Part shown: one piece after another, positions 9,412 to 25,266 of the stretch
Numbering within the stretch: position 1 is the first letter of the stretch
Layout: the number at the start of each line of letters is the position of its first letter
Source of the DNA: Candidatus Aminicenantota bacterium
GTDB taxonomy: Bacteria > Acidobacteriota > Aminicenantia > Aminicenantales > Saccharicenantaceae
Direction: 5' to 3'
Assembly: GCA_017999365.1 (NCBI GenBank)
Contig: JAGNLW010000004.1
Location: forward strand, 166,362 to 230,361
Length of the DNA: 64,000 nucleotides
Notes under the pieces: generated by a model
Database searches by the model: none
Seen by the model: the letters and a program-made list of their open reading frames with translations, nothing else
What the model was told of the DNA's origin: nothing
Translations under genes and position numbers: made by a program

Positions 9412-9708
9412 TTACGCCGCCTCGAAGTATTCGATGGGTTTCTCGCCGTCGCGCAGCCGGACGAAGGCCTTCTTCCAGTCCTTCGTCTTGCCGGCGTTCC
9501 GGCCGACCCGGCGGACCTTGCCCGTCTTGGTCTGGGTCCGGACCTCGGCCACCTTGGTCTTGAAGAGGTGCTCGACGGCCCGCTTGATCTCGATCTTGTT
9601 GGCGCTCCGGGCGACCTCGAAGCAGATGACGCCGCTCGTTCCCTTGAGCATGGTCGTCTTCTCCGTGATGACCGGGCGGAGGATGATCTTGTGGGGGTCT
9701 TTGATCAC
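9412..9708 (-). CDS. rplW: 50S ribosomal protein L23
   Basis: This 98-residue exit-site protein is the docking site for trigger factor and SRP in bacteria. The start is GTG at 9708, overlapping the rplD stop as GTGA. Family sequence: [18 protein letters not shown], then [20 protein letters not shown] and a [18 protein letters not shown] loop. An upstream in-frame extension exists but overlaps rplD entirely and is rejected. Confidence 0.95.
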   Translation of the reverse strand: MIKDPHKIILRPVITEKTTMLKGTSGVICFEVARSANKIEIKRAVEHLFKTKVAEVRTQTKTGKVRRVGRNAGKTKDWKKAFVRLRDGEKPIEYFEAA

Positions 9709-10325
9709 TTGAGTTTCTCCAGGACGGCCTCGAACGCCCGCCGGCTGAAGACGAGCGATTTGTGGGCGAGGACGTCGTAGATGTTGAGGCCGGAGACGTC
9801 GACGGCCTTGATCCGGGGCAGGTTCCGGACGGCCTTGAAGAGGTGGACGTTCTCGGCCAGGTCGACCAGCAGGGCCGACCCGAGCTTGTAGTCGCGGACC
9901 AGGGCGGCGGCCTCCTTGGTCTTCGGCTCCTTGACCTCGAGGGTCGGGACGACGAGGAGCTCCTGGGCGGCGTGCTTGCCGGCCAGGACCGAGCGCAGGG
10001 CGCCCTTGCGGGCCTTCTTCGGCAGCTCGTAGGAATAGTCGCGGGGCTGCGGCCCGAAGACCGTCCCGCCCTTCTTCCACAGGGGTGAGCGAGTGCTGCC
10101 GACGCGGGCCCGGCCCGTGCCCTTCTGCCGCCAGGGCTTCTTGCCGCCGCCGCTGACGAAGGCCCGGGTCTTGGTCGCCGCCGTGCCCTGGCGCTGGTTG
10201 GCCCGGTAGCTGAGGACGGCCTCGTAGACGAGATGGTCCTTGCCGGCCTGGGAGAAGAGGTCCTCCGGCAGGTCGACCTGGGCGGCCGTCTGGCCGCTCC
10301 TATCGATGATGTCCAATTTAGCCAT
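9705..10325 (-). CDS. rplD: 50S ribosomal protein L4
   Basis: This 206-residue protein has a tunnel-lining loop, and in E. coli it also autoregulates the S10 operon. The loop includes [20 protein letters not shown] and [19 protein letters not shown]. The C domain contains [21 protein letters not shown] Lys/Ala-rich C terminus ends in VLEKLK. It starts 17 nt after rplC. No L4-binding leader could be identified upstream of rpsJ. Confidence 0.97.
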   Translation of the reverse strand: MAKLDIIDRSGQTAAQVDLPEDLFSQAGKDHLVYEAVLSYRANQRQGTAATKTRAFVSGGGKKPWRQKGTGRARVGSTRSPLWKKGGTVFGPQPRDYSYELPKKARKGALRSVLAGKHAAQELLVVPTLEVKEPKTKEAAALVRDYKLGSALLVDLAENVHLFKAVRNLPRIKAVDVSGLNIYDVLAHKSLVFSRRAFEAVLEKLK

Positions 10326-10342
10326 GGTGCCCTCTCCGCCGT

Positions 10343-10990
10343 TCACTTCGCCGCCGGCTTGGCGAACGAGCGCTTGGTGATGCGGACGTACCCGCCCTTG
10401 GCGCCGGGCACGGCGCCCTTGACGATGAGCAGGTTGTTGTCCTTGTCGGTGGCCACGACCTCGAGGTTGCGGACCGTGATCCGGTCCGAGCCCATGTGGC
10501 CGCCCATGCGCATGCCCTTGATGACCCTCGAGGGGTAGGACGAGGCGCCGATCGAGCCGGGAGCGCGGTGGAACATCGAGCCGTGGGCCGCGTCTCCGCC
10601 GGCGAAATGGTGCCGCTTGACGACGCCGGCGAAGCCCTTGCCCTTGCTCGTCCCGGCGGCGTGGACGGTCTCGCCGACCTCGAAGATGTCGACCAGGACC
10701 GTGTCGCCTTCCTTGACGCCCTCGGGCTCGCTGCAGCCGAACTCCTGGAGCTTCTTGACGACGGGCACGCCCGCCTTCTTGAAGTGCCCCGTCTGGGGCT
10801 TGGTCGGCTTGCGGACGGCCCGCTCCTCGACGAAGCCGAGTTGGACGGCGACGTAGCCGTCCTTGTCCGCCGACTTCTTCTGCACGACCGTGCAGGGTCC
10901 GGCCTTGAGGATGGTGACGGGGACGACGTTGCCGGCGTCGTCGAACTGCTGGCTCATGCCGATCTTCTTGGCGATCAATCCCTGGATCAT
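10343..10990 (-). CDS. rplC: 50S ribosomal protein L3
   Basis: This 215-residue early assembly protein begins [20 protein letters not shown]. The signature [20 protein letters not shown] is at about residues 113-132, and [20 protein letters not shown] follows near the peptidyl-transferase centre. The upstream open frame overlaps rpsJ and tuf and has no L3 features, so the ATG at 10990 is used. It starts 2 nt after rpsJ. Confidence 0.97.
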   Translation of the reverse strand: MIQGLIAKKIGMSQQFDDAGNVVPVTILKAGPCTVVQKKSADKDGYVAVQLGFVEERAVRKPTKPQTGHFKKAGVPVVKKLQEFGCSEPEGVKEGDTVLVDIFEVGETVHAAGTSKGKGFAGVVKRHHFAGGDAAHGSMFHRAPGSIGASSYPSRVIKGMRMGGHMGSDRITVRNLEVVATDKDNNLLIVKGAVPGAKGGYVRITKRSFAKPAAK

Positions 10991-10992
10991 GG

Positions 10993-11310
10993 TCACTCTC
11001 CCGCCCCGTAGGCCTGGATCTCGACATCGATGCCGGCCGGCAGGTCGAGCTTCTGGAGCTCCTCGATCGTCTCGTTGTTGTACTCGCTGATGTCGATGAG
11101 CCGCTTGTGGATCCGCATCTCGAAGTGCTCCCGCGACTTCTTGTCGACGTGCGGGGAGCGGAGGACGCAGAACTTGTGGATGCGCGTCGGCAGGGGGATG
11201 GGGCCGGCCACGCTGGCGCCGGTGCGTTTCGCCTTGACGACGATGTCCTTGACGGACTGGTCCAGCAGGCGGTGGTCGAAGGACTGTAAGCGGATTCTGA
11301 TTTTTTCCAT
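10993..11310 (-). CDS. rpsJ: 30S ribosomal protein S10 (NusE)
   Basis: This 105-residue protein works in the 30S head and as NusE in transcription antitermination. It starts [20 protein letters not shown], with [20 protein letters not shown] and the ending IDVEIQAYG. It is the first gene of the S10 block, 78 nt after tuf. A GC-rich hairpin (11346-11363) lies in that gap, but no convincing separate promoter does. Confidence 0.97.
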   Translation of the reverse strand: MEKIRIRLQSFDHRLLDQSVKDIVVKAKRTGASVAGPIPLPTRIHKFCVLRSPHVDKKSREHFEMRIHKRLIDISEYNNETIEELQKLDLPAGIDVEIQAYGAGE

Positions 11311-11345
11311 CGTTCTCTATCCTCTGTACTCCGAAATGCTCTCTC

Positions 11346-11363
11346 CCGGGCCGCGGGGCCCGG
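11346..11363 (-). other. GC-rich hairpin between tuf and rpsJ
   Basis: A perfect 7-bp inverted repeat (CCGGGCC / GGCCCGG) with a 4-nt loop lies 26 nt after the tuf stop and 36 nt before rpsJ. It lacks a following T-run on the minus strand, so it is not a classical intrinsic terminator. It could be an RNA processing or pausing site separating the str and S10 blocks. That role is inference. Confidence 0.45.
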
Positions 11364-11388
11364 CGGACCCGTCCGGCGGCGCCCGCGG

Positions 11389-12591
11389 CTACTCGATGAT
11401 ATCCGTGACCGTGCCGGCGCCGACCGTCCGGCCGCCCTCGCGGATGGCGAAGCGGAGGGCCTTCTCCATGGCCACGTCGGTGATCAGCTCGATCTCCAGG
11501 TTGACGGCGTCGCCGGGCATGACCATCTCGACGTTCTCGGGCAGCTTGACGGAGCCGGTGACGTCGGTCGTCCGGAAGTAGAACTGCGGCCGGTAGCCCT
11601 TGAAGAACGGCGTGTGGCGCCCGCCCTCTTCCTTGGTCAGGGCGACGATGGTGGCCCGGAACTTCCGGTGGGGCGTGATCGTGCCGGGTTTGGCCAGGAC
11701 CTGGCCGCGCTCGACCTCGTCCTTGCCGACGCCGCGGAGCAGGGCCCCGATGTTGTCGCCGGCCTGGGCCTGGTCGAGGAGCTTGCGGAACATCTCGACG
11801 CCCGTGACGACCGTCTTGCGGGTCTCGCGGAGGCCGACGATCTCGACCTCGTCGCCGACCTTGACGACGCCGCGCTCGACGCGGCCCGTCACGACCGTGC
11901 CGCGGCCGGTGATCGAGAAGACGTCCTCGATGGCCATCTGGAACGGCTTGTCGATCTCGCGCTGGGGGTCGGGGATGAAGTCGTCCATGGCCTTGACGAG
12001 CTCCCAGATGGCCTTGGCGCCCTCGCCGTTGACGTCCTCGGCGGCCTTGGTGGCGCTGCCGCGGATGACGGGGACCTTGTCGCCGGGGAATTCGTACTTC
12101 GACAGCAGCTCGCGGACCTCGAGCTCGACCAGGTCGAGGATCTCGGGGTCGTCGACGAGGTCGCACTTGTTCATGAACACGACGATGGCCGGCACGTTGA
12201 CCTGGCGGGCGAGCAGGATGTGCTCGCGCGTCTGGGGCATGGGGCCGTCGGCCGCGGACACGACCAGCACGGCGCCGTCCATCTGGGCCGCGCCGGAGAT
12301 CATGTTCTTGATGTAGTCGGCGTGGCCGGGGCAGTCGATGTGGGCGTAGTGCCGCTTCTCCGATTCGTACTCGACGTGGCTCAGGGCGACCGTCAGGATC
12401 TTGGTCGCGTCGCGCCGGAACATCTTGGCGTCGGCCTTGGCGACGTCGTCATAGCTCTTCGCCTGGGCCAGGCCCTTGGACGCCAGAACCTTGGTTATGG
12501 CGGCCGTCAGCGTCGTCTTGCCGTGGTCGATGTGACCGATCGTCCCGACGTTGACATGGGGCTTCGTTCTCGCAAACTTTTCTTTCGCCAT
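11389..12591 (-). CDS. tuf: elongation factor Tu
   Basis: This 400-residue GTPase delivers aminoacyl-tRNA to the ribosome. G motifs are intact: GHIDHGKT near residues 18-25, DCPGHADYI (catalytic His) near 81-89, and NKCD near 136-139. Domain II shows [13 protein letters not shown], and the C terminus [19 protein letters not shown] is canonical. It lies 41 nt after fusA. It is the only tuf copy in the window; the position next to the tRNA-Thr cluster that holds tufB in E. coli is taken by rpmG and tRNA-Trp here. Confidence 0.98.
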   Translation of the reverse strand: MAKEKFARTKPHVNVGTIGHIDHGKTTLTAAITKVLASKGLAQAKSYDDVAKADAKMFRRDATKILTVALSHVEYESEKRHYAHIDCPGHADYIKNMISGAAQMDGAVLVVSAADGPMPQTREHILLARQVNVPAIVVFMNKCDLVDDPEILDLVELEVRELLSKYEFPGDKVPVIRGSATKAAEDVNGEGAKAIWELVKAMDDFIPDPQREIDKPFQMAIEDVFSITGRGTVVTGRVERGVVKVGDEVEIVGLRETRKTVVTGVEMFRKLLDQAQAGDNIGALLRGVGKDEVERGQVLAKPGTITPHRKFRATIVALTKEEGGRHTPFFKGYRPQFYFRTTDVTGSVKLPENVEMVMPGDAVNLEIELITDVAMEKALRFAIREGGRTVGAGTVTDIIE

Positions 12592-12632
12592 CGCTCACCT
12601 CCTGTATGGCTTATCGTTGCTCGCGAACTCTT

Positions 12633-14732
12633 CTAGGCGTCGGCCCGGAACGGGGCGCGGCCCTCGATCCGGGCGACGATCTCTTCCTGGACGCCCGCGG
12701 GCGTCCTCTCGTAACGGGCGAATTCCATGGCGAAGACGCCGCGGCCCTGGGTCAGGGTCCTGAGCGCCGTCGCGTAACCGAACATCTCGGCCAGGGGCGC
12801 GAGGATGTCGACGACGCGGGTGCCGCCGCGCATCTCCATGCCCTCGATCTTGCCCCGGCGGGCGTTGATGTCGCCGACGATGTCGCCGAGGTACTCGTCG
12901 GGGGCGACGATCTCGAGCTTCATCAGCGGCTCCAGCAGGGCCGGGGCGGCCTTCTTGGCGGCGTCCCGGACGGCCAGGGAGGCCGCGATCTTGTAGGCGA
13001 CCGGCTGGGCGTCGACGTCGTGGCTCGAGCCGCCGACGAGGACGGCCCGCAGGTCGGTGACCGGGAAACCGGCCACCACGCCCGCCTCGAAAGCCTCCCG
13101 GACGCCGTTCTCGACGTCGCCCACGAACTCCCGGGGCACGCTGTCGCCCCGCGTGGCGTCGGCGAACTCGATGCCGCGGCCCCGGGGCAGCGGCTCCAGC
13201 CGGACGACGCAGTGGCCGTAGAGGCCCTTGCCGCCGGCCTGGCGGACGTACTTGCCCTCGCCCTCGGCCGCCGCCTGGATGGTCTCCTTGTAGGCGACCT
13301 GGGGCTTGCCCAGGTTGGCCCGGACGCCGAACTCCCGCTCCATGCGGTCCATGACGATCTCGAGGTGGAGCTCCCCCATGCCCCGGAGCAGGGTCTGGCC
13401 CGTCATGGGGTCCTGGCCGACCTTGAGGGTGGGGTCCTCGCGGACGAGCTTGGCCAGGGTCGCCGCCAGCTTGGGGTGGTCGGCCTTGGTCTTGGGCTCG
13501 ATGGTGGCCGCGATGACCGGCTCGGGGAACCGGATGGTCTCGAGGACGACGGGATGGCTCTTGAGGCAGAGGGTGTCCCCCGTCGAGATGTTCTTCATCG
13601 AGCCCATCGCGGCGATGTCGCCGGCGTAGACCTCTTTGACCTCTTTCCGCTTGTTGGCGTGCATCTCGAGCAGGCGGGAGAGCTTCTCCTCCTCGCCCTT
13701 GGTCGAGTTGTAGACGGCCTGCCCGACCTTGGCCTTGCCGGAGTAGACCCGGAAGTAGGCCAGGCTGCCGAGGAAGGGGTCGTTGGCGATCTTGAAGACC
13801 AGGCCGGAGAACGGGGCCTCGTCCGAGGCCGGCCGGGTCTCCTCGGCCTGGGTCTTGGGGTGGCGGCCGGCGACGGGCGGGATGTCGGCGGGCGACGGCA
13901 GGTAGTCCACGACGGCGTCGAGCAGCGGCTGCACGCCCTTGTTCCGGAAGGAGGCCCCGTAGAGGACGGGGACGACCTCCAGGCCCAGGGTGGCCCGTCG
14001 GACGGCGCGCCGCAGCTCATCGGCAGGCACCTCGACGCTGTCAAGGTACTTCTGCATCAGGCTGTCGTCGTGTTCGCTCAGCATTTCCAGCATGTCCTGT
14101 CGTTTCCTGTCGACTTCCTCGCGGTCCTCCTCCGCGACCTCGCGGACGGTAAAGTCCGCCCCCAGGATGTCCTGACCCCAGTCGTAGACCTTGCGGTCGA
14201 TGAGGTCGACGACGCCGCGGAATCCGTCTTCCCTACCCAGGGGAATCTGGATCGGCAGAGGCTTGGCCGCCACCCGCGTCCTCAACTGGAGGACCGCCCG
14301 TTCCGGGTCCGCCCCGACCCTGTCCATCTTGTTGATGAACACGATCCGCGGCACCCGATACTTATCGGCCTGGCGCCACACTGTCTCGGACTGCGGTTCG
14401 ACGCCGCCAACTCCACACAGTATGGCTATCGCGCCGTCGAGCACTCGTAAGGAGCGCTCGACCTCCGCGGTAAAATCCACGTGACCCGGCGTATCGATGA
14501 TATTGATACGGTGGTCACGCCAGGCGCACGTCGTGGCGGCCGAGGTGATGGTGATCCCGCGCTCCTGCTCCTGGACCATCCAATCCATCACGGCCGTCCC
14601 GTCGTCCACCTCGCCCATCTTGTAGGTCATACCCGTATAAAAGAGCATCCGCTCGGTCGTCGTCGTCTTGCCGGCGTCGATATGGGCCATGATACCGATG
14701 TTCCGTACTCTGTCGATCGGGTATGACCGCAT
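12633..14732 (-). CDS. fusA: elongation factor G
   Basis: This 699-residue translocase has G1 [19 protein letters not shown] (residues 16-34), G3 DTPGHVDFT and G4 NKMD. Domain IV has [20 protein letters not shown] and the C-terminal domain contains the GEMRGGT-like [20 protein letters not shown] segment. The switch I Gly-Ile-Thr (RGITI) is present, and length is normal. It lies between rpsG (53 nt) and tuf (41 nt) as in the classic str operon. Confidence 0.98.
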   Translation of the reverse strand: MRSYPIDRVRNIGIMAHIDAGKTTTTERMLFYTGMTYKMGEVDDGTAVMDWMVQEQERGITITSAATTCAWRDHRINIIDTPGHVDFTAEVERSLRVLDGAIAILCGVGGVEPQSETVWRQADKYRVPRIVFINKMDRVGADPERAVLQLRTRVAAKPLPIQIPLGREDGFRGVVDLIDRKVYDWGQDILGADFTVREVAEEDREEVDRKRQDMLEMLSEHDDSLMQKYLDSVEVPADELRRAVRRATLGLEVVPVLYGASFRNKGVQPLLDAVVDYLPSPADIPPVAGRHPKTQAEETRPASDEAPFSGLVFKIANDPFLGSLAYFRVYSGKAKVGQAVYNSTKGEEEKLSRLLEMHANKRKEVKEVYAGDIAAMGSMKNISTGDTLCLKSHPVVLETIRFPEPVIAATIEPKTKADHPKLAATLAKLVREDPTLKVGQDPMTGQTLLRGMGELHLEIVMDRMEREFGVRANLGKPQVAYKETIQAAAEGEGKYVRQAGGKGLYGHCVVRLEPLPRGRGIEFADATRGDSVPREFVGDVENGVREAFEAGVVAGFPVTDLRAVLVGGSSHDVDAQPVAYKIAASLAVRDAAKKAAPALLEPLMKLEIVAPDEYLGDIVGDINARRGKIEGMEMRGGTRVVDILAPLAEMFGYATALRTLTQGRGVFAMEFARYERTPAGVQEEIVARIEGRAPFRADA

Positions 14733-14785
14733 AAAGCCTTCGCTCCATATCGCACCGGGTCACAGACCGAGCCCTCTTTCCAAGA

Positions 14786-15256
14786 CTACCACTTGTAGTG
14801 GGCGAAGGCCCGGTTGGCCTCCGCCATCTTGTGCGTGTCTTCGCGCTTCTTGACCGCGCCGCCGCGGTTGTTGATGGCGTCGATGATCTCGGCGGAGAGC
14901 TTCTCGGGCATGCTCTTGCCGCCGCGCTCCTTGGCGTACTTGACCAGCCAGCGGAACCCGAGCGAGTAGGACCGCCCGGGCGGGACCTCGATGGGCACCT
15001 GGTAATTCGCGCCGCCGACCCGCCGCGACTTGGTCTCGAGGAAGGGGCGGACGTTCTCCAGGGCCTTCTCCAGGACCTTGAGAGGATCTTCCTTGGTCTT
15101 GGCCTTGAGCAGGTCCATGGTCCCGTAGACGACCCGCTCGGCCGTCGTCTTCTTCCCCTTGCGGAGGAAGAGATTGATGAACCGGGCGACCACCGAGCTG
15201 TTGTACAGGGGGTCGACCGGCGCCTTGCGCTTTTTGATGATACCGCGTCTCGGCAT
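14786..15256 (-). CDS. rpsG: 30S ribosomal protein S7
   Basis: This 156-residue protein organises the 3-prime major domain of 16S rRNA. It starts MPRRGIIKKRKAPVDPLYNS. Family segments are VARFINLFLRKGKKTTAERV and VRPFLETKSRRVGGANYQVP. It ends KREDTHKMAEANRAFAHYKW, the short form without the E. coli K-strain extension. It starts 18 nt after rpsL. Confidence 0.98.
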   Translation of the reverse strand: MPRRGIIKKRKAPVDPLYNSSVVARFINLFLRKGKKTTAERVVYGTMDLLKAKTKEDPLKVLEKALENVRPFLETKSRRVGGANYQVPIEVPPGRSYSLGFRWLVKYAKERGGKSMPEKLSAEIIDAINNRGGAVKKREDTHKMAEANRAFAHYKW

Positions 15257-15274
15257 GGGGAACGCTCCTGGCCG

Positions 15275-15664
15275 TTAGGCCGCCGCCCTTTTCTCTTTCG
15301 GCCTCTTCGCCCCGTACCGGGACCGCGCCTTGAGCCGGTTCTGGACGCCCTCGGCGTCCAGGTGCCCGCGGACGATGTGGTAGCGGACGCCGGGCAGGTC
15401 CTTGACGCGGCCTCCCCGGATCATGACGATCGAGTGCTCCTGGAGGTTGTGGCCGATGCCGGGGATGTACCCCGTGACCTCGATGTTGTTCGTCAGACGG
15501 ACGCGGGCGACCTTGCGCATGGCCGAGTTCGGCTTCTTGGGCGTGGTCGTGAACACGCGCGTACAGACGCCCCGCTTCTGCGGACAGGAGTCGAGGGCCG
15601 GCGATTTGCTCTTATATTTCTTGGGGGTTCGGCCTTTCCGAACGAGTTGGTTGACGGTCGGCAA
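15275..15664 (-). CDS. rpsL: 30S ribosomal protein S12
   Basis: This 129-residue decoding-centre protein is the first gene of the str operon. The start is TTG at 15664 ([20 protein letters not shown]), with an AGAGGAG ribosome-binding site about 9 nt upstream. The loop [19 protein letters not shown] keeps the Lys that, when mutated in other bacteria, gives streptomycin resistance. [10 protein letters not shown] also keeps the family sequence, so no resistance change is evident. The C terminus is Arg/Lys-rich. Confidence 0.97.
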   Translation of the reverse strand: MPTVNQLVRKGRTPKKYKSKSPALDSCPQKRGVCTRVFTTTPKKPNSAMRKVARVRLTNNIEVTGYIPGIGHNLQEHSIVMIRGGRVKDLPGVRYHIVRGHLDAEGVQNRLKARSRYGAKRPKEKRAAA

Positions 15665-15743
15665 TGAAAAATACTCCTCTACACAGGATTCCGAATGTAA
15701 ATTTTATTCATCCCCAGGGGGATAGCCCGAGACGAATGGACGG

Positions 15744-15772
15744 ATAATAACAAAAAACGGCCTCTCTGTCAA
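15744..15772 (-). promoter_or_regulatory. sigma70-type promoter of rpsL-rpsG-fusA-tuf and downstream ribosomal genes
   Basis: On the minus strand a perfect -35 TTGACA (15767-15772) and -10 TATTAT (15744-15749) are separated by 17 nt. The predicted start is near 15737, leaving a leader of about 70 nt. The leader contains the inverted repeat ATCCCC / GGGGAT (15710-15723). The promoter sits in the 140-nt rpoC-rpsL gap and is one of the two best in the window. Confidence 0.88.
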
Positions 15773-15804
15773 GGTTTTTATCCCTCTGTCTCCCCTGGGC
15801 GCCC

Positions 15805-19961
<4,157 letters not shown>

Positions 19962-19962
<1 letters not shown>

Positions 19963-22900
19963 TAGACTTCTCCTTTGACCGGCTGGGGCACGGCGATGCC
20001 CCAGGGCAGGACGTCGTCCTTGTCGCCCTTCTCCAGCTCGACGTTGAGGCAGAGGCTCTGGAGCTCGCGGATGAGGACGTTGACGGACTCGGGCAGCCCG
20101 GGCGTGAAGTCGAGGTCGCCCTTGACGATGGCCTCGTAGATCTTGGCCCGGCCCTCGACGTCGTCGGACTTGACCGTCAGGAGCTCCTGCAGGCAGAAGG
20201 CGGCGCCGTAGGCTTCCAGGGCCCAGACCTCCATCTCGCCGAACCGCTGGCCGCCGAACTGGGCCTTGCCCCCCAGCGGCTGCTGGGTGATGAGGGAGTA
20301 CGGGCCGGTCGAGCGGGCGTGGATCTTGTCGTCGACGAGGTGGAACAGCTTCATCATGTAGATGTAGCCGACCGTGACCTCCTGGTCGAGGAGGTCGCCG
20401 CTCATGCCGTCGAAGAGCGGCGTCTTGCCCGTCTCGGGCAGGCCGGCCTTCTTGAGGAGCTGCTTGATCTCCTTCTCGCTGGCGCCGTCGAAGACCGGGG
20501 TGGCCATGCGGATGCCGAGGGACTGGCAGGCCCAGCCGGCGTGGGTCTCGAGGATCTGGCCGACGTTCATGCGGGAGGGGACGCCGAGGGGGTTGAGGAC
20601 GATCTCGACGGGCAGCCCGTCGGGCAGCCGGGGCATGTCCTCCTCGGGCACGATCTTGGCCACGATGCCCTTGTTGCCGTGGCGGCCGGAGATCTTGTCG
20701 CCGACGGACATCTTGCGCTTCATGGCGATGAAGACCTTGATGGCCTGGATGACGCCGGGGGCCAGCTCGTCGCCCTTCTTGAGGTTGTCGACCTTGTCCT
20801 TGAAGACGGCCCGCAGGGCCTCGACCTGGCGCTTGGCCTTCTTGTCGAGATCCTTGATCTCGCGGTCGCGGTCCTCGTCGTCGTCGAGCTTGAGCTTTAG
20901 GGCATCCTCGAAATCGAGGCCCTCGAGGACCTTCTCGGTCAGCTTGGTCCCCTTCTCCAGGGTCAGGCCCTCGATCTTCTGGGTCTTCTCGACGACCGAG
21001 CCCTTGAGCAGGGCCCGGACCTTGTCCCACTTCTCGGCCTCGAGGATCTCGATCTCGGAGTCGAGGTTGCGCTTGAGGGTGGCGATCTCGTCCTTCTCGA
21101 TGGCCTTGGCCCGCGGACCCTTTTCGATGCCGCGGCGGGAGAAGATGCGGACGTCGATGATCGTGCCTTCGACGCCGGGCGAGCAGTAGAGCGAGGCGTC
21201 CTTGACGTCGAGGGCCTTCTCCCCGAAGATGGCCTTGAGGAGTTTCTCCTCCGGCGACAGCTGGGTCTCGCCCTTCGGCGCGACCTTGCCGACCAGGATG
21301 TCGCCCGACTTGACGTGGGCGCCGATGCGGACGATGCCGTTCTCGTCGAGGTTGCGGAGCAGGTTCTCGGGGACGTTGGGGATGTCGCGGGTGATCTCCT
21401 CGGGGCCGAGCTTGGTGTCGCGGGCCTCGATGGTCTCCTCGACGATGTGGAGCGAGGTGAAGATGTCCTGCTTGATGAGCTTCTCGCTGACGATGATGGC
21501 GTCCTCGTAGTTGTAGCCCCGCCAGGGCATGAAGGCGCAGAGGACGTTGCGGCCGAGGGCCAGCTCGCCCCCGTCCGTGCAGGAGCTGTCGGCCAGGACC
21601 TGGCCGCGGAGGACCTTGTCGCCCTTGCGGACGATGGGCCGGTGGTTGGTCGAGGTGTTCTGGTTGGTCCGCAGGAACTTGACCAGGGTGTAGAGGTCGG
21701 TGCCGACGTCCCAGCTGCGGCCGGCCTCCTTCTCGTCGACGCGGACGATGATGCGCTCGGCGTCGACGAACTCGACGACGCCGGAGCGCTTGCAGACGAC
21801 GACGTCGCCGGAGCCCTCGGCCACCAGTCCCTCGATGCCCGTGCCGATGAGGGGGGTCTCGGGCCGGATGAGGGGCACGGCCTGGCGCTGCATGTTCGAG
21901 CCCATCAGGGCCCGGTTGGCGTCGTCGTGCTCCAGGAACGGGATGAGGGCGGCCGAGAGGGAGACGAGCTGCTTGGGGGAGACGTCGATGTAGTGGATCT
22001 GCTCGCGGGGGATGTTCTTGAAGTTGCCCCGCTCGCGGGCGCTGACGAGCTCGTCCTGGAAGCGGCCGCGGTCGTCGACGACGGCGTTGGCCTGGGCGAT
22101 GTTGTGCTTCTCCTCCTCCCAGGCGGTCAGGTAGAAGCAGTAGGGCTCGACGGTCGGCAGCTGGCGGGCCTTCTGGTCCTTGAGCTTCTCGACCGCCCGG
22201 CCCATCTCGTCCTTCTTGACGATGTCGCCGATCTTGTAATCGCTCGAGCCGGGGTGGAGGACCTTGACGAAGTCGACGATGCGCCCGTTCTCGACCTTGC
22301 GGTAGGGCGTCTCGACGAAGCCGTACTCGTTGACCCGGGCGAAACAGCTGAGCGAGGAGATGAGGCCGATGTTCGGGCCTTCCGGCGTCTCGACCGGGCA
22401 GATGCGGCCGTAGTGGGAGGTCTGGATGTCGCGGACCTCGAAGCCGGCCCGCTCACGGCTGAGGCCGCCGGGGCCGAGGGCCGACAGGCGGCGCTTGTGG
22501 GTGATCTCGGCCAGGGCGTTGATCTGGTCCATGAACTGGGACAGCTGGGAGCTGCCGAAGAACTCCTTGAGGGCGGCGATGACCGGCTTGGAGTTGATGA
22601 GGTCCTGGGGCATGGCCGCCGCCAGGTCCGCGGTGATGGTCATCTTCTCCTTGATCGTCCGCTCCATCCGGGTCAGCCCGATGCGGAAGGCGTTCTCGAC
22701 GAGCTCGCCGACCGAGCGGACCCGGCGGTTGCCGAGGTGGTCGATGTCGTCGACGACGCCCTCGCCGAAGCGGAGGTTGAGGAGGTACTTGAGGACCTCG
22801 ACGTAGTCCTTGGGGGCCAGCGTCTTGTCCTCGAGGGAGGTCTCCAGGCCGAGCTTGATGTTGAACTTGAGCCGGCCGATGCGGGAGAAATTGTATTTCT

Positions 22901-24245
22901 GGGGATTGAAGAACAGGCCGTGGAACAGGTTGTGGGCGCTCTCCTGGGTGTGGGGCTCGCCCGGCCGCAGCTTGCGGTAGATCTCGCCCAGGGCCGAGGC
23001 CTGGTCCTTGCGCAGGTCCTTCTTGAGCGTCGTGCTCCAGATGAGCCCCGACCGGTCGTCCTCGGGATAGAAGACCTCGAACGGCTCGCCGCGGCCGAGG
23101 AGGAGGTCGAGCTGGACGTCCTCGAGGGGCTCGTTCGTCCGGACCTTGCCCTTGATGCCGGACAGGGCGTAGGCGCCGAGGAGCTCCTTCTTGACCGCGG
23201 GCACGCGCGTGACGCCGGCGTCCTTGAGCGCGGCCAGGACCTCGGGCGTGATCTTCTTCTTGGCCGGCGCCAGGACCTTGCGGCCCTTGGCGTCGGTGAC
23301 GTCGTCGGCCGGGGTCTTGCCGACCAGCTCGTCCGAGACCTCCCAGAACGGCTTGCCGTCCTCGGGGAGGACCTTATAGACCTTGTGGAACAGCTTGAGG
23401 ATCTCCTCGTCGGTGCCGAAGCCGAGGGCCCGGAGGAAGACGCTGGCCAGGAACTTCTTCTTGCGGTCGAGGCGGACCCAGATGAGGTTCTTGGGATCGT
23501 GCTCGAACTCGACCCAGGCGCCGCGGTACGGGATGATCTTGGCGATGTAGAAGCCCTTGGTCTCGGCCTGGCGGAAGAACACGCCGGGCGAACGCTGGAG
23601 CTGGCTGACGACGACCCGCTCGATGCCGTTGAAGATGAACGTGCCCTTCTCGGTCATGAGCGGGATGTCGCCGAAATAGACTTCCTGCTGCTTGATGTGC
23701 TTGAGGCGCTTGGCCTTGGTCGTGGCGTCCTTTTCCCAGGACACGAGCTGGACCTTGAGCTTGAGGGGGATGGAGTAGGTGTAGCCCTTCTGGATGCACT
23801 CCATCGGGGTGTACTTGATCTTCAGGCCGACGCGGTCGCCGCAGTGCTCGCAGAGCGGGATCTCGACCTTGCGGGCCGCCCCGCAGAAGGGGCAGACCTC
23901 CTTCTCGGTCAGCTCCATGCCGGCCGGCAGGAGCGTCTGGCAGGCGTTGCACTTGGCCCGGGAGTTCTCCACCCCCTTGAGCCGCCCGCACTTGCACTCC
24001 CAGGTGCCGATGGAGTAGCTGAGGAACTCGAGTTCCGTCGTCTCCTTGAAGTCGGAGATGGGGAAGACGTCCTTCAGGGCCGCCTGGAGGCCGGTGTCCT
24101 TGCGCTCCTCGGGCAGAAGCTCCATCTGGAGGAACTCCGCGTAGGACTGGGTCTGGATGTCCAGGAGCTTGGGCATCGGGAAGACGGCCTTGATCTTCGA
24201 GAAGTCGTCCCGCGCGCGATACGGTCTTCTAGGTTCTTTGAGCAT
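19962..24245 (-). CDS. rpoB: DNA-directed RNA polymerase subunit beta with zinc-ribbon insertion
   Basis: This 1427-residue beta subunit is about 85 residues longer than in E. coli. Between LEFLSYSIG (about residue 80) and [18 protein letters not shown] (about 153) is an insertion with cysteines at 84, 86, 99, 102, 118, 121, 132 and 135, enough for two zinc sites. The rifampicin region reads [20 protein letters not shown]; the Asp, His and Ser hot-spot residues are wild type, but the usual QNNPL is [19 protein letters not shown] and [20 protein letters not shown] are canonical. It lies 78 nt after rplL. Confidence 0.98.
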
Positions 24246-24323
24246 GTCGTCTCACTCTCAAGCAGAGATCGGGCGTCCCCGTTTCCGGGCCCGTTCCAAC
24301 GGACGCTCAGCCAACCGGATCAC

Positions 24324-24707
<384 letters not shown>

Positions 24708-24734
24708 GTCACGCGTCTCCTTAAATATGGGGTT

Positions 24735-25253
24735 TTAAGCGTTTTTCTTCTTGTTGAGTTCGCCGAGAAGGATGCCGAAGTTGCCGAGCGGGGCCTTGAG
24801 GGTGCCCAGGAGCTGCCGGAGCGGCTGGGCCATCATCCCGGCCAGCCGGCCGAGGAGCTCTTCGCGGGACGGCAGCTTGCTGACCTCGTCGAACCGGGCG
24901 GCGGGCATGAGCTGCCCTTCGACCTGGCCGCCCTTGACGGCCAGGATCTTGCCCTGGTTGGAGAAGTCCCTGAGGATCTTGGCCAGCTGGACGGGGTCCT
25001 TGTCGGCGAAGGCGACGGCCGTCGGCTTCTGGAAGAACGGCCGCAGGGCCTCCGGGCACTTCTCGCCGAGGGCCCGCAGGGCCAGCCGGTTCTTGATGAC
25101 CTTGTAGGCGTAGCCGTTCTTGCGCAGGAGCTTGCGCAGCTCGACGGACTGGGCGACCTTCATGCGCTTGAAGTCGACGAGGTAATAGGTGTCGTTCGCG
25201 GCGAACAGGCGCTCGAGCGATTCGACGATGGGGGTCTTGTCTGCCTTTTTCAC
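24735..25253 (-). CDS. rplJ: 50S ribosomal protein L10
   Basis: This 172-residue stalk base anchors L7/L12 dimers. Start codon is GTG (KKADKTPIVESLERLFAAND). It contains YLVDFKRMKVAQSVELRKLL and IKNRLALRALGEKCPEALRP. The C-terminal helix (QPLRQLLGTLKAPLGNFGIL) is where L7/L12 dimers bind. In E. coli L10 represses rplJL. The 13-nt gap from rplA is too short for a leader like that of E. coli. Confidence 0.96.
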   Translation of the reverse strand: MKKADKTPIVESLERLFAANDTYYLVDFKRMKVAQSVELRKLLRKNGYAYKVIKNRLALRALGEKCPEALRPFFQKPTAVAFADKDPVQLAKILRDFSNQGKILAVKGGQVEGQLMPAARFDEVSKLPSREELLGRLAGMMAQPLRQLLGTLKAPLGNFGILLGELNKKKNA

Positions 25254-25266
25254 GGCGCTCTCTCCT

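Noticed and set aside
9709..10080. N-terminal extension of rplW inside rplD
   Set aside because: The extension is Arg/Gly/Pro-rich shadow of rplD; the GTG at 9708 with GTGA overlap gives the L23 N terminus.
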